Shown here piece by piece: positions 1 to 7,544 of a stretch of DNA of 43,556 nt; the stretch's first letter is position 1, and each line of letters opens with the position of its first letter. The position numbers and the translations under genes were made by a program. Source of the DNA: an uncultured Geobacteraceae bacterium (GTDB lineage: Bacteria; Desulfobacterota; Desulfuromonadia; Geobacterales; Pseudopelobacteraceae); contig CAINRC010000146.1 of assembly GCA_903852495.1 (NCBI GenBank), positions 1-43,556 of the forward strand, given 5' to 3'. A model generated the notes under the pieces. It was not told where the DNA came from. It made no database searches and worked only from the letters and a program-made list of their open reading frames with translations.

Positions 1-179
1 CAACTATCTTATATTGCTTGTTATATAAATTTTACAACAACTCCCACCCACCTGATTTGGTGCAAAATCTGCGATCAGGTTATTTCCCTTGCACGTACCT
101 GCACGCTGTCTCCCCGCTATTTCATATCAGCCTGATTTTTTTTGCAGAACGCCGTCTGATTTTTTCCACGCAAAACATA

Positions 180-224
180 TTGACATTCATATTATTGAAT
201 AGTATTTTGTGCATATTCACAAAA
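180..224 (+). promoter_or_regulatory. Sigma70-type promoter with overlapping inverted repeat upstream of the NifX-like gene
   Basis: TTGACA at 180-185 and TATTTT at 203-208 are separated by 17 bp, which is a good housekeeping promoter. An inverted repeat TTTTGTG-N6-CACAAAA (205-224) covers the -10 and the expected start point, as expected of a repressor operator. The rest of 1-241 is AT-rich and shows no supported gene. The binder is unknown; the DUF134 protein encoded two genes downstream is one candidate (inference). Confidence 0.6.
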
Positions 225-241
225 TAAATGGGGGTACTAGT

Positions 242-622
242 ATGAAAGTCTGTTTTCCGGTCGAGAATAATCAGGGGTTGGCCAGTCTGGTTTTCAATCA
301 CTTCGGTTCTGCACCGGAGTTTGTGATTGTAGACGTTATTACCAACGAATTTCAGTCCATCAGCAATAGCGACAAGATTCACCAGCACGGTGCCTGCAAT
401 CCGGTCGCAGGGCTTGGTGGGCATCATGTGGATGCCATTGTTGTCGGTGGTATCGGTGGAGGAGCGCTGCATAAGCTGAACACTGCTGGTATTCGTGCGT
501 TTAAAGCACAAGGGGGATCTGTTTCTGAAAATATTGACATGTTGAAACTTGGAACTCTTCAGGAATACCTGCCAGGTCATACCTGTGGCGGTCACGGTCT
601 TAGCCATGGGTGCTCCCACTAA
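242..622 (+). CDS. NifX/NifB-type dinitrogenase iron-molybdenum cofactor domain protein
   Basis: A 126-residue single-domain protein of the Nif11/NifX-like family (dinitrogenase iron-molybdenum cofactor biosynthesis, PF02579). The typical N-terminus MKVCFPVENN, the NHFGSAPEF segment and the VVGGIGGGALHKL glycine-rich stretch are all visible. The C-terminal tail is rich in His, Cys and Gly (HTCGGHGLSHGCSH) and could bind metal. The family carries FeMo-cofactor precursors or related iron-sulfur/metal clusters; stand-alone copies outside nif operons have no firm role. The ATG at 242 was chosen because GGGGG lies just upstream and the family begins MK-CFP; an earlier in-frame start at 209 lies in the operator. 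It is first in a tight cluster with the DUF134 and NifU-like genes. Confidence 0.85.
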   Translation: MKVCFPVENNQGLASLVFNHFGSAPEFVIVDVITNEFQSISNSDKIHQHGACNPVAGLGGHHVDAIVVGGIGGGALHKLNTAGIRAFKAQGGSVSENIDMLKLGTLQEYLPGHTCGGHGLSHGCSH

Positions 623-624
623 CC

Positions 625-993
625 ATGCCACGTCCTCGTAAACAAAGAAATTGTGCCTGCCCACACCGCGCGGGCTTTTCCGCAGTTTACAAGCCCGCCG
701 GGACACCTCTCAAGGATATGGAAATAATTCGCCTTGCTCAGGATGAACTGGAGGCTTTGCATTTATGTGACGGTGAAGGGATGACTCAGGAAGAGGCAGG
801 TGTCTGCATAGGAGTTTCACGAGGCACGGTTCAACGACTGCTTGCTGCAGCACGCTGCAAAGTGGCTCGGGCCATTGTCAGACAGAAAGCACTGGCTATT
901 TCTGGCAACACACCTGAAAAGGTTCACAACAACAGTTCGATAGAAGACGTCACTAAAGAGCAACTTGGTAATGCGAAAGGGTCGTCACTATGA
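625..993 (+). CDS. DUF134 family DNA-binding protein
   Basis: A 122-residue protein beginning MPRPRK, the hallmark start of the DUF134 family (PF02001), so the ATG at 625 is preferred over an earlier in-frame codon. The N-terminus has CACPH, a possible metal site. A sigma70-region-4-like helix-turn-helix follows around residues 35-80 (EIIRLAQDELEALHLCDGEGMTQEEAGVCIGVSRGTVQRLL, read in pieces). These proteins very often neighbour NifX-like proteins, and a local regulatory role is inferred. It starts 2 nt after the upstream stop and overlaps the next gene by ATGA, indicating translational coupling. The C-terminal 40 residues are polar and low in conservation signal. Confidence 0.85.
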   Translation: MPRPRKQRNCACPHRAGFSAVYKPAGTPLKDMEIIRLAQDELEALHLCDGEGMTQEEAGVCIGVSRGTVQRLLAAARCKVARAIVRQKALAISGNTPEKVHNNSSIEDVTKEQLGNAKGSSL

Positions 994-1391
994 GTACGCA
1001 ATATTCAGCAAAAGTACTGGATCATGTCCACAACCCACGTAACGTGGGTTCAATTGAAGATGCCAACGTAGTTGTTCAGGCAGGTGATCCAAGCTGTGGT
1101 GACGCTCTCGTCTTTTTTATCAAAATAGAAAATGAAATCATCCATGACATCAAGTTTCTCATCAAGGGTTGTGGCGCAGCCATAGCAACCTCATCAATAG
1201 CAACAGAATTGGTAATGGGCAAAACACTTGACGAGGTGCTGACCCTCAATGACCAAAGAATAGCCACTGCATTGGATGGGCTGCCGGAAGAAAAAATGCA
1301 TTGTTCAAACATGGCTGCTTCCGCTCTGCATGCTGCGGTACAACAGTATCGGGCTACGGTGGCTGGAGATGTGCAACCGGTTGGAATGTAG
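990..1391 (+). CDS. NifU/IscU-like iron-sulfur cluster scaffold protein
   Basis: A 133-residue stand-alone NifU N-terminal (IscU-type) domain. It has the Y-S-x-x-V-L-D-H-x-x-N-P-R-N-x-G start motif and the three cluster-ligand cysteines at residues 36 (DPSCGD), 61 (KGCGAA) and 105 (MHCSNMA). The aspartate two residues after the first cysteine is kept. The family assembles [2Fe-2S] or [4Fe-4S] clusters on this scaffold and hands them to apo-proteins. It lacks the ferredoxin and C-terminal NfuA domains of full NifU. The start overlaps the DUF134 stop (ATGA). No cysteine desulfurase is adjacent, so the sulfur source is unknown. Within this operon it may serve the NifX-like protein (inference). 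Confidence 0.88.
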   Translation: MSTQYSAKVLDHVHNPRNVGSIEDANVVVQAGDPSCGDALVFFIKIENEIIHDIKFLIKGCGAAIATSSIATELVMGKTLDEVLTLNDQRIATALDGLPEEKMHCSNMAASALHAAVQQYRATVAGDVQPVGM

Positions 1392-1518
1392 CATAAACAC
1401 GTACATTTCTTTGTGCTGGTAAGCGACGACTTTAATATCAACTTTGTATGTATTTTTGAGCTGTTTTGACCATGCGGACTTTATTCTTTGCCAGCTGAAT
1501 GGAGGGAGGTGATGACGC

Positions 1519-1578
1519 ATGAAAAGAAAATACGTAGCACCAAAAGTTGTCGGTAGCGCAAATGTTCATCCTTGCTAA
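1519..1578 (+). CDS. 19-residue peptide, candidate modified-peptide precursor
   Basis: A very short ORF encoding MKRKYVAPKVVGSANVHPC. The case for translation is the ribosome-binding site: GGAGGTGAT at 1505-1513 is an extended match to the 16S rRNA tail with a workable spacing, stronger than at most genes here. The peptide is basic at the N-terminus, has a YxxPK segment and ends in HPC, a layout shared with short precursors of ribosomally made modified peptides. It is followed by a 33-nt perfect palindrome. No dedicated SPASM-type maturase is adjacent; the nearest radical SAM gene is 1.1 kb downstream and looks BioB-like. Function unknown; translation is inferred from the site, not shown. Confidence 0.5.
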   Translation: MKRKYVAPKVVGSANVHPC

Positions 1579-1590
1579 AACCTGAAAACG

Positions 1591-1623
1591 ACTGAGAGGT
1601 ACGGATAATCCGTACCTCTCAGT
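1591..1623. terminator. Perfect 33-nt palindrome, hairpin after the 19-codon ORF
   Basis: Left arm ACTGAGAGGTACGGAT (1591-1606) is exactly complementary to the right arm ending at 1623, with one central base. Realistically this is a stem of about 14 bp with a small loop. It begins 12 nt after the peptide stop. No T-run follows, so it is either a non-canonical terminator or an RNA-stabilising hairpin, and it could act in both directions. Confidence 0.55.
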
Positions 1624-1671
1624 ACAGCGATTACAATTACAACGCTATCTAGCGTATGAGATCAGGCCATT

Positions 1672-1959
1672 ATGAAATTATTTGAACAACTAAACCGCAT
1701 CGCACTTCAACAAAACGAAGAGGGTGAATTCCCAACTTGGCTTATGACAGACATCATGACTATTGCCGATCAGCCCGAACATTACGCAGATAAAGTTCAT
1801 CTTGTTAAAAAGCTTATCACCCAAATCGGCAGTTTTGACGCCTATGCCGGCGCAGGATGTTTTAATACTTCCGTTAGTGCCGAAACGATAAAAACAACTA
1901 TCCAGCAGATAGTGACAAAGCAACACTCTAATAATCGAGGGGTTGAAAATGGCTTGTAG
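1672..1959 (+). CDS. Conserved-looking hypothetical protein, 95 aa
   Basis: A 95-residue soluble protein with no signal peptide or membrane segment. It is acidic to neutral, largely helical by composition, with a single cysteine near residue 63 (GAGCFNTS). I do not recognise the family. Coding is supported by its place in a same-strand run and by the overlap of its end with the start of the next gene, whose ribosome-binding site GAGGGG (1936-1941) lies inside its last codons. No function is proposed. Confidence 0.6.
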   Translation: MKLFEQLNRIALQQNEEGEFPTWLMTDIMTIADQPEHYADKVHLVKKLITQIGSFDAYAGAGCFNTSVSAETIKTTIQQIVTKQHSNNRGVENGL

Positions 1960-2197
1960 CTTAATGGACTGTTGTCAGTTCTTTAACGACAATATGAAGG
2001 AAATGCCAAAGTCAGCAGAATACGTGAAGGATAAACTTTGTCGTGGAGATCATGAAGTCTGTAACAGATTTAAGATATATAAGGAGTTCGGCAAAAATAG
2101 CGTCCCGCGCGACCTTGATCCTGAAGATACTGAACAAGTAAAAAAAGTAATCATTTGTCTGCAAAGCAGACAGCAAGCTTTGGATTGTAAATCATGA
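1949..2197 (+). CDS. Small cysteine-rich protein, 82 aa
   Basis: An 82-residue cytosolic protein with an N-terminal cluster of cysteines (MACSLMDCC) and further cysteines in KLCRGDHEVCNRF, a spacing suggestive of metal or cluster binding. A KVP/SVPRDLDP-type segment follows. Start chosen at 1949 (ATG) because GAGGGG lies 8 nt upstream; an earlier TTG at 1943 would overlap that site. The stop overlaps the ATG of the TrmO gene (ATGA), so the two are probably translated together. Small proteins of this pattern occur in anaerobic Deltaproteobacteria (memory, unverified); role unknown. Confidence 0.68.
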   Translation: MACSLMDCCQFFNDNMKEMPKSAEYVKDKLCRGDHEVCNRFKIYKEFGKNSVPRDLDPEDTEQVKKVIICLQSRQQALDCKS

Positions 2198-2682
2198 TAA
2201 TCCGGTATCAACCTATCGGTTTGATCCATACGCCTTTTTCTGATCTAAAAGGGATGCCGATACAACCTACATCCAATGCGGCTACTCCAGGTACTATAGA
2301 AGTCTTTCCGGAGTATCAGGCCGGATTGAAGGATCTTGAAGGGTTCTCGCATATTATCCTTATCTATCACTTTCATCAGAGCCATGGATACAAGTTGCAG
2401 GTTGTGCCTTTTCTCGATACCAGGGAGCATGGCGTCTTTGCCACACGAGTGCCGAAACGTCCGAATCAGATCGGGCTTTCAGTTGTCCGTCTGCTTAGAA
2501 TAAGTCAGGGGCTTCTGGAAATTGATTGTATTGATGTTCTTAACGGCACGCCCCTACTGGACATTAAGCCATATGTCCCTGGGTTTCAGCCATGTGAAGA
2601 TGTGCGAATCGGTTGGTTAAATGATGCGGATAGATCTGTTGAGTCAACAGTTTCAGATGATCGATTCGTAAGTCCCATATGA
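2194..2682 (+). CDS. trmO: TrmO-type tRNA (t6A37) N6-methyltransferase
   Basis: A 162-residue protein of the TsaA/VirR/YaeB family (PF01980). The family start (YxPIGxIHTPF), the GLKDLEGFSHIILIYHFHQ core, the FxTRxPKRPNxIGLSVVRL block and DIKPYVPGFQPC are all present in order. Characterised members use S-adenosylmethionine to methylate t6A at position 37 of tRNA(Thr); other members of the same fold are annotated only as SAM-dependent methyltransferases, often beside metal or molybdenum genes. The length is shorter than E. coli TrmO, because the C-terminal extension is missing. It sits between a Cys-rich small protein and a radical SAM enzyme, so a role outside tRNA modification is possible. 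Confidence 0.8.
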   Translation: MIIRYQPIGLIHTPFSDLKGMPIQPTSNAATPGTIEVFPEYQAGLKDLEGFSHIILIYHFHQSHGYKLQVVPFLDTREHGVFATRVPKRPNQIGLSVVRLLRISQGLLEIDCIDVLNGTPLLDIKPYVPGFQPCEDVRIGWLNDADRSVESTVSDDRFVSPI

Positions 2683-2710
2683 ACAGATAAGTTCCCGCAA
2701 GGAGTTTTGA

Positions 2711-3721
2711 GTGAACGTTCATGATATTGTCAAAAAATCCCGCAATGCCGAGATCTTTTCCCGAGAAGAGATAATCGCGATGCTCGCGCTACCGCCAGAA
2801 TCTCTTGAATCATATGTCATCATGGCAGAGGCTTCGAAGATCTCGCGGACAGTGAGCGATAACCAGGCCGAGATCCACGCCCAACTGGCGGTGAACCTGG
2901 CGCCATGCCCCAGAGATTGCCTGTTCTGTTCATTTGCCGTGGCGAACAATATTTTCCGTAATTCAGTAATTATTTCTCCGAAAGAAGCTGCTGCTCAGGC
3001 ATGTCAATTTGAAGAGGATGGGGCTAACGCCATCTATATTATGGCAACTGCTACTTTTGACATGGGGCACTATCTAGAAATATCACGCGAGATCCGTAAT
3101 CAGCTACGTCCCGAGACTACCTTGATCGCCAATGTCGGGGATGAATTTGCTGCCAAATCATCATCTCTTGTGCAAGCCGGATTCCAGGGTGCCTATCACG
3201 CCATCCGCCTGCGTGAGGGGATTGATACAAAGATCGACCCGACCCGCAGAATTGAGAGCATCAGGGCATTTCAGGAAGCGGGCCTAGCTGTTGGCACCTG
3301 CGTCGAGCCCGTCGGCCCCGAGCATACCAATGAAGAGCTGGCAGAGATGATCCTTTATACCGCGTCTATTAACCCCGCCTTCAGTGGGGCTGCCCGACGT
3401 ATCCCTATTCCTGGGACAACCATGGCGGAGAGAGGAATAATCTCCGAGCTGAGGATGGCGCAGATTGTGGCTGTTACCCGGCTGGTCATGCCGCGGAGTG
3501 TCAAAGGTAATTGCTCCCATGAGCCGGGATCTGTCCCAATAATGGGGGGGGCTAATCTTCTCTGGGCCGAGGTTGGTGCCAACCCACGAGACACGATGGA
3601 GAAAACAGAAGAGGGCCGAGGCCATTCGGTTCCTGCCATTCGAAAGCTTTTCATGGAAACTGAATGGCAGACATTGATGGGGCCGTCGCTCTTTTTTGAT
3701 AATCTGAATCGCCAGCCTTAA
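2711..3721 (+). CDS. BioB-like radical SAM protein of unknown substrate
   Basis: A 336-residue radical SAM enzyme. The [4Fe-4S]-SAM motif is a CxxxCxxC, seen as CPRDCLFC around residues 68-75. The barrel then shows YIMATATFDMGHYLE and ANVGDEF, and the C-terminal part (GANLLWAEVGANPRDT) resembles the BATS region of biotin synthase, HydE and related enzymes. It is not obviously BioB, because no biotin genes are nearby. The GTG at 2711 is the probable start, with AAGGAG about 7 nt upstream. It is the last gene of the small cluster with TrmO. The substrate is unknown; maturation of a small molecule or of the upstream peptide is speculation. Confidence 0.8.
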   Translation: MNVHDIVKKSRNAEIFSREEIIAMLALPPESLESYVIMAEASKISRTVSDNQAEIHAQLAVNLAPCPRDCLFCSFAVANNIFRNSVIISPKEAAAQACQFEEDGANAIYIMATATFDMGHYLEISREIRNQLRPETTLIANVGDEFAAKSSSLVQAGFQGAYHAIRLREGIDTKIDPTRRIESIRAFQEAGLAVGTCVEPVGPEHTNEELAEMILYTASINPAFSGAARRIPIPGTTMAERGIISELRMAQIVAVTRLVMPRSVKGNCSHEPGSVPIMGGANLLWAEVGANPRDTMEKTEEGRGHSVPAIRKLFMETEWQTLMGPSLFFDNLNRQP

Positions 3722-3822
3722 ATCAAGGCAAGGGCCGTCCTGATTATGTTGAGTAAAATATCCCTGCGCAGGAATCTAACCGCAGCTATAGTTTTCAGCA
3801 CTAAACATAGGAAGGAGCTTCA

Positions 3823-4269
3823 ATGCATTCAAAAACCAAGATCGGCATAATCATCTGTGACCGCTACCGCAGCTGTGCAGGTGGTAAGTGTTTGAGAGCA
3901 ATGCGCAACAAGGAAGGTGCTTTCAGTGTTTACACTAACACCGATGTTGAACTGGTCGGGTTTACAACCTGCAATGGGTGTCCTGGCGGCAACGTAGAAT
4001 ATGCGGGTGAAGAAATGGTCAAGAATGGTGCGGAGGTCATTCATCTGGCTACCGGGATGGTCGTCGGCTATCCGCCCTGTCCATACATCGAGACATTCAG
4101 AGCATTTATTGAAATGCAGTTTGGAGTCAAAGTTGTTGTTGGCACACATCCCATACCTGCAAATTATTATGAAAATCATATGTGTCTTGGAACTTGGAAT
4201 AATCCGGTCTGGAAACCACTTATTGCATCGACTGTCTGCGATGAAGCGACCCGTGCCCTCTATGATTAA
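3823..4269 (+). CDS. CGGC domain-containing protein
   Basis: A 148-residue cytosolic protein matching the CGGC family (PF08821). It begins KIGIIICDRYRSCAGGKC, has the mid motif TCNGCPGGNVEYAGEEM and then LATGMVVGYPPCPY. Conserved cysteines in these motifs are likely metal or cluster ligands; the biochemical role of the family is not established. GGAAGGAG sits just upstream of the ATG. The multiheme cytochrome gene begins 15 nt after its stop, so they are likely one transcript. Confidence 0.85.
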   Translation: MHSKTKIGIIICDRYRSCAGGKCLRAMRNKEGAFSVYTNTDVELVGFTTCNGCPGGNVEYAGEEMVKNGAEVIHLATGMVVGYPPCPYIETFRAFIEMQFGVKVVVGTHPIPANYYENHMCLGTWNNPVWKPLIASTVCDEATRALYD

Positions 4270-4284
4270 CTAAGGATAACCACC

Positions 4285-5754
4285 ATGAACCTGAAACGCC
4301 ATTCACAAATAGTATCTGCAATACTTGTCATCCTTGTAACGTCTCTCGGCCTGGCGATGGCAGACTCGTCGGTATTCAAGGTAGATCGACAATTCTATCC
4401 TTATTACCCATCGCTAATAAAATGGGAAAAATCAAAAGCGGAATTCACACCGCCAAGTACCTGCAAGGATTGTCACGAAAAGCAGTACAAGGAATGGAAC
4501 GGATCAGTCCATAGCCTGGCCTTTAGAGACCCTGTCTACCAAGGTGAACTGAACAAGGCAGTCAAAGCTGTCGGTCATGAGATATCGAGGCAGTGCGAAG
4601 GGTGCCACTCACCCGCCGGTGTGGTAACTGGTGAAATCAAGGGACCGGGTAATGCCGGCCTGAGCGAAATGGCGTTAGCTGGGGTTTCATGCGATATCTG
4701 CCATTCAGTCAGTGGGGTTACCCATTGGCAGACACCATCCCATGAACCTGAAAACGGTTCTTTTATACTTTCTCCCGGAGTCAATACTCAGGATGGGAGT
4801 AAACTTATCAAGAGGGGTCCGCTCAAATCAGATAGCGACTGTGGGGGCGGTTTTCACGAATGTGTTGAATCAGATCTTCACACACAAGCTGATCTGTGCG
4901 CTTCATGCCACCAGGTGTATCATTACGATTCCCATTTTCCTCTTGAGTCGACCTACCTCGAATGGAAACACGGGCCGTATGCCCAAAAGAACATCCATTG
5001 TCAGGACTGCCACATGGTAGAAACAGAGGTATTCAAGCGTACAGCTGATACCTTTGAAAAGCCGAAGCGCAGTGAGTACCGTCACTATTTCAACGGGGCG
5101 AACTACCTGCTGAGCTATCTTGCTGCGGAAGCGGCCAAAAAAGCAGGTGACAAAGAGCAAGCCGACCTATTGATGAAGCAGTATACGATGGCTGTTGAAC
5201 GGCTGAAAGCTGCTGCTGACCTGGAGGTAACTCCCGTATATTTTGACGGAAAAATTTCCGAAATCAGGATTCGAGTAAAAAACATGCGGGCAGGCCATAA
5301 TCTGCCGACCTCTCTGACCAATGTGCGCCAGATGTGGCTTGAAATTACAGCCAAAGACCAGAACGGCAAGGTTGTCATGAGTAGCGGTTCCGTCAAACCC
5401 GATGGTAGCCTACCCGATAATGTCCGTCTCTTTAATTCGGATGGCATGGGAGACGGTCTCCATTTTGCCATCGATCCATGGGCGGTTACTGCCTTTTCCC
5501 GGCACGAAACGATTCCTCCCAAAGGGTACAAGGATGTTTTTTATGGAATACCTTCGCCAACTTCTGCCACATCGATTTCGGTCGATGTACGATTGCGTTA
5601 TCGTCAGGCAGATCAAAAGGTTGCCGAAGCTCTCCTTGGAGCCGTGCCCAAGGATATCGACTTGGAAGAAATCTACGGTATCAAGGCGGTTCCGCAGCTT
5701 CCGATAGTGGATATGGTTACGACGAACAAGGTTTTCACCTCTTCGCAAAGGTAA
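4285..5754 (+). CDS. Periplasmic multiheme c-type cytochrome (5 CXXCH)
   Basis: A 489-residue exported cytochrome. It has an N-terminal signal peptide ending near residue 26 (LGLAMADS) and five CXXCH heme motifs: CKDCH at 60-64, then CEGCH, CDICH, CASCH and CQDCH, all in the first half. This N-terminal half resembles the cytochrome c554/doxX-like multiheme fold (PF13435). The C-terminal half has no hemes and looks beta-rich (RVKNMRAGHNLPTSLTNVRQMW, read in parts), as in several Geobacter multiheme proteins. An electron-transfer or reductase role in the periplasm is inferred; the substrate is unknown. It follows the CGGC gene closely and precedes a methyltransferase gene. Confidence 0.88.
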   Translation: MNLKRHSQIVSAILVILVTSLGLAMADSSVFKVDRQFYPYYPSLIKWEKSKAEFTPPSTCKDCHEKQYKEWNGSVHSLAFRDPVYQGELNKAVKAVGHEISRQCEGCHSPAGVVTGEIKGPGNAGLSEMALAGVSCDICHSVSGVTHWQTPSHEPENGSFILSPGVNTQDGSKLIKRGPLKSDSDCGGGFHECVESDLHTQADLCASCHQVYHYDSHFPLESTYLEWKHGPYAQKNIHCQDCHMVETEVFKRTADTFEKPKRSEYRHYFNGANYLLSYLAAEAAKKAGDKEQADLLMKQYTMAVERLKAAADLEVTPVYFDGKISEIRIRVKNMRAGHNLPTSLTNVRQMWLEITAKDQNGKVVMSSGSVKPDGSLPDNVRLFNSDGMGDGLHFAIDPWAVTAFSRHETIPPKGYKDVFYGIPSPTSATSISVDVRLRYRQADQKVAEALLGAVPKDIDLEEIYGIKAVPQLPIVDMVTTNKVFTSSQR

Positions 5755-5763
5755 ATCATGTAA

Positions 5764-6516
5764 GTGAATGGTGCACTTGGCACTCTGGCAAAGAGGAAGA
5801 TAAGGACAGGACTCTTGATTCAAGATCCCACTAACAGATATATCGCTGCAATTTTGTCCCAATGTGACTTGAGCGGCAAGGATATCCTGGAAATAGGATG
5901 CGGTAAGGGAAGAATTACCCGTGACCTTGCCAGTCATGCCCGCCATGTAGTCGCAACCGATCCTGATGTAAATGTACTCGGAGTAGCACGGGCAACAATT
6001 AGCTTTCGCAATATTGACTTCATGGAAGCGTCAACCGGGATACCTGACCTGTCCGATGGCAGTTTTGATGTAGTCATTTACACACTCTCTTTGCATCACG
6101 TCCCTATTGCAGCAATGTCGGACAGTCTGAACAAGGCTGCAGACCTGCTCAAAAACGATGGTGTCATCATCGTCCTTGAACCGGGGGATAAAGGCTCATT
6201 TACCCTGGCAAAGGAACAATTCGGAGCCGGAAGCGGCGACGAAGGTCCGGCAAAAGCTGCAGCTATCGAAGCCATGCACACGCTATCAGGTTGGGACGTG
6301 GGAGAGACACATCACTTCTATACCCAGTTTCAGTTCGACAGTTACGAGGATTTCTTCACCAACATGCTCCCCGATTTTCGGCAGCAGCCAGACGATTTCA
6401 TCTCAGAAGTCAAGACGTACCTCTATCTGCATCGAACTGTGAACGGCTTCGTTCTTGATGCAGAACGGCGGCTGAATATCTTGAGGCGGAATAACCAGCA
6501 GCAACAATTCAAGTAA
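5764..6516 (+). CDS. Class I SAM-dependent methyltransferase
   Basis: A 250-residue Rossmann-fold methyltransferase. Motif I is ILEIGCGKGRITRDL (about residues 41-55), followed by the acidic end of strand 2 (VVATDPD) and a motif IV-like DGSFDVVIYTLSLHH. The substrate cannot be told. The only in-frame start close to the upstream gene is GTG at 5764; no strong ribosome-binding site is visible, so translation may be coupled to the cytochrome gene, whose stop is 10 nt upstream. The next gene follows after 16 nt behind AAGGGAGA. Confidence 0.78.
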   Translation: MNGALGTLAKRKIRTGLLIQDPTNRYIAAILSQCDLSGKDILEIGCGKGRITRDLASHARHVVATDPDVNVLGVARATISFRNIDFMEASTGIPDLSDGSFDVVIYTLSLHHVPIAAMSDSLNKAADLLKNDGVIIVLEPGDKGSFTLAKEQFGAGSGDEGPAKAAAIEAMHTLSGWDVGETHHFYTQFQFDSYEDFFTNMLPDFRQQPDDFISEVKTYLYLHRTVNGFVLDAERRLNILRRNNQQQQFK

Positions 6517-6532
6517 TCAAAAGGGAGAGCAT

Positions 6533-7300
6533 ATGGAGCACTTTCTAGCCACAGTCAAGGAGACCGTAAACCCGGCCACTCAACCGGTCGGGGTCAACCT
6601 GATCAGAGACGCAGCGGTTATCGATAGTCTGAAAATCAAAGTGCGTGACAAACGACTGGCTGTCTGCCAGCAGATTGCCTACAGCCGGATGTACTCCTGG
6701 TCGACATGGGTAGATGCGGGAACGTCCCACTGTGCAATAGGCGCCGCCTGCACCGGACTGATTACACCACCTGAGAGGATACTTGACGGAACTGTCAATA
6801 CAGGCGTTTATCAGGAAAACCAGCAGGCCGCCGCAGCCATGCAGGAAAAGATGCCACGCGTCCAACCCGGTGTTGCGGGGGTATTGACCTATCCTCTCGC
6901 ACGCCCTTTTCCCGGCATTGTTCCCGATCTGGTTGTCATCTACGTCAATTCGGCCCAGACCATGCGGTTTGTTCAGGCGTTCCTCTATCACAAAGGTGGT
7001 GAGTTTGTGATGAAGACATCCGGAGACGCCGGCGTCTGCTCCAGGGCAATTGCCCAGGTTGCCCTGACTGGTGAACCAACGATAGAAATCCCCTGCATGG
7101 GAGATAGGCGTTTCGCAGTCGCCCAGGATCATGAGTTGATGGTCGGTATTCCACATCAATGGCTGGAGCGTACTGCAGAAGGGTTGACAGCAACCCACAA
7201 GGCCGGAATCCGTTATCCAGTGCCGTTCCAGATCCCGATCGAATGTGAACTGCCGCCGGACTACGTGACAAGCGAACAGGATATGGAAAACCATGAATAG
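6533..7300 (+). CDS. DUF169 domain-containing protein
   Basis: A 255-residue protein of the DUF169 family (PF02596). Typical parts are the start PATQPVGVNLIRD, the CQQIAYSR segment, and the centre with TSHCAIGAACTG and later SGDAGVCSR and IPCMGDRRFA. Several conserved cysteines suggest cluster or cofactor binding, but the family is uncharacterised; it is widespread in anaerobes and archaea. Start ATG at 6533 with AAGGGAGA upstream. The end overlaps the start of the small membrane-protein gene by 8 nt, so they are co-translated. Confidence 0.85.
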   Translation: MEHFLATVKETVNPATQPVGVNLIRDAAVIDSLKIKVRDKRLAVCQQIAYSRMYSWSTWVDAGTSHCAIGAACTGLITPPERILDGTVNTGVYQENQQAAAAMQEKMPRVQPGVAGVLTYPLARPFPGIVPDLVVIYVNSAQTMRFVQAFLYHKGGEFVMKTSGDAGVCSRAIAQVALTGEPTIEIPCMGDRRFAVAQDHELMVGIPHQWLERTAEGLTATHKAGIRYPVPFQIPIECELPPDYVTSEQDMENHE

Positions 7301-7502
7301 CCTGCTCGACTACAAGCTGCTTATCCCCCTGGTACTGCTGCTCGGCTTTGCCCCTTTTTTCCCGCAGCCGCACATAGTCGAAAAGATCAGGATGCTCATG
7401 GCCGGGACTCTGCGCCGGCCGATCGATATTTTTGACCTGTTCTGGCATGCCTGGCCGTTCGCCCTGCTTGCCTACCGTATTGTGCTCGACGTAAGGAAAT
7501 GA
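7293..7502 (+). CDS. Small membrane protein, 69 aa
   Basis: A 69-residue protein with a hydrophobic N-terminal segment (LLIPLVLLLGFAPFF), a conserved-looking middle (PHIVEKIRMLMAGTLRRPIDIFD) and a second hydrophobic C-terminal segment. Proteins of this pattern are often labelled RND transporter in databases, but it is far too short to be one and no transport function is implied. It overlaps the DUF169 gene by 8 nt. Probably two inner-membrane helices; role unknown. Confidence 0.7.
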   Translation: MNSLLDYKLLIPLVLLLGFAPFFPQPHIVEKIRMLMAGTLRRPIDIFDLFWHAWPFALLAYRIVLDVRK

Positions 7503-7544
7503 TCAATATTATCAGCATCTGGTTGATATGAAGGAGACAGAAAG

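Noticed and set aside
205-224. Rex or CRP/FNR site upstream of the NifX-like gene
   Set aside because: The half-sites TTGTG and CACAA are 6 bp apart, whereas the known Rex and CRP-type sites place them 8 bp apart, so no regulator name was assigned.
122-706. Minus-strand open frame of 194 codons over the NifX-like and DUF134 genes
   Set aside because: Covers two confidently identified plus-strand genes and their promoter; no domain seen.
6545-7294. Minus-strand open frame of 249 codons opposite the DUF169 gene
   Set aside because: The plus strand has DUF169 motifs, a ribosome-binding site and overlap with the next gene; the antisense frame has none of these.
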